DNA of 64,000 bases from positions 300,402-364,401 of the forward strand of contig NZ_LMFB01000012.1 of NCBI RefSeq assembly GCF_001426685.1, read 5' to 3'. The translations under genes were made by a program, and so were the position numbers. Under the pieces are notes generated by a model. It saw nothing but the letters and a program-made list of their open reading frames with translations, ran no database searches and was not told the origin of the DNA. Source of the DNA: Rhizobium sp. Root483D2. Lineage in GTDB: Bacteria; Pseudomonadota; Alphaproteobacteria; Rhizobiales; Rhizobiaceae. Below, in pieces: positions 63,624 to 64,000 of the stretch (position 1 is its first letter; each line of letters opens with the position of its first letter).

Positions 63624-64000
63624 TCAGCTATTGGCGTTATGCGCAGCAAGGGCCGCCATGTTGACGATGTCGGAATCCTTCGCCGACATCGAGACGATCT
63701 GCACCGACTTGTCGAGGCCGACGAGCAGCGGGCCGATCACGGTCGATCCGCCCAGTTCCTGCAGCATCTTGGTCGAGATCGATGCCGAATGGAAAGCCGG
63801 CATGACCAGAACATTGGCCGGGCCGGACAGGCGGCAGAACGGATATTGCTCCATCACCTTGGCATTCAGCGCCACATCGGCTGCCATCTCGCCGTCATAT
63901 TCGAAATCGACGCGGCGCTTGTCGAGCAGCTTGACCGCTTCGCGCACCCGCTCGGAGCGTTCGCCGGACGGGTGGCCGAAGGTCGAATAGGCAAGGAGCG
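63624..64000 (-). CDS. maeB: NADP-dependent malic enzyme, C-terminal phosphotransacetylase domain (partial)
   Basis: The 3' part of a gene that runs off the window end. The visible C-terminus (AYSTFGHPSGERSERVREAVKLLDKRRVDFEYDGEMAADVALNAKVMEQYPFCRLSGPANVLVMPAFHSASISTKMLQELGGSTVIGPLLVGLDKSVQIVSMSAKDSDIVNMAALAAHNA) is the phosphotransacetylase-like domain found at the end of large MaeB/TME malic enzymes; that domain is regulatory, not catalytic, in this context. A stand-alone Pta is possible, but the ending AALAAHNA is typical of malic enzyme. The start lies beyond position 64000. Confidence 0.8.
   Translation of the reverse strand, partial: LLAYSTFGHPSGERSERVREAVKLLDKRRVDFEYDGEMAADVALNAKVMEQYPFCRLSGPANVLVMPAFHSASISTKMLQELGGSTVIGPLLVGLDKSVQIVSMSAKDSDIVNMAALAAHNANS

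Overview
The window is a chromosomal segment of an alphaproteobacterium, most likely Rhizobiaceae (Rhizobium/Agrobacterium relatives). This rests on recognisable family versions of several genes: a rhizobial PmtA and an OlsB (phosphatidylcholine and ornithine lipid synthesis), the lptC-lptA-lptB-rpoN-hpf-ptsN order, long HPF, ugpBAEC, dnaN away from dnaA, and an Irr-type operator candidate. It is GC-rich with dense coding on both strands. I see no rRNA, tRNA, CRISPR array, phage or insertion sequence.

Left part (1-16,400): the minus-strand ugpB-ugpA-ugpE-ugpC glycerol-3-phosphate importer, with palindromic repeats between ugpB and ugpA; yraN-rsmI; then plus-strand dnaN, pmtA, a degenerate histidine phosphatase and pyrF. 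A secreted beta-helix protein, a DUF1330 protein, an NDUFA9-like NAD(P)-binding protein, a tiny exported protein and uppP follow. A glutathione transferase, queG and an epimerase-like protein form a tight plus-strand run.

Middle part (16,400-41,350): an AT-rich gap, an RlpA-family protein and an RsmB-type rRNA methyltransferase precede an iron-type locus: imelysin, di-haem DUF1111 oxidoreductase, second imelysin and DUF1513, with corA lying before the last gene and an Irr-like operator in front of the first. After GNAT, tspO, thioesterase, nucleosidase and guaA come a Tat-exported agmatine-deiminase-like protein, two adjacent alkyltransferases, a LigT-like phosphoesterase, an aspartoacylase-like protein, and a two-gene phosphonate unit (FAD oxidase plus phnX, no phnW here). 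Small enzymes, an M29 aminopeptidase, a P5C-reductase-like protein and a divergent EamA/MarR pair follow, the last with a perfect palindrome between them.

Right part (41,350-64,000): minus-strand rph, VOC protein, rdgB and hemW face plus-strand hrcA and grpE (heat shock). The 3' end of grpE and of the convergent lactone oxidase are partly duplicated in tandem. Then come an SDR, ptsN, hpf, rpoN, lptB, lptA, lptC (LPS export and sigma-54/nitrogen PTS functions), a SppA-type peptidase, ihfB, a LapA-domain protein, a CoxG-like protein, two RNA methyltransferases overlapping into lspA, a hybrid histidine kinase, olsB, and the truncated 3' end of a malic enzyme gene.

Most of the window is conserved core genome. 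The most unusual items are the grpE/oxidase tandem duplication with diverged copies, the phnW-less oxidative phosphonate pair, the imelysin/di-haem locus with its operator and internal hairpin, the cloverleaf-like intergenic repeats, and the MarR palindrome.
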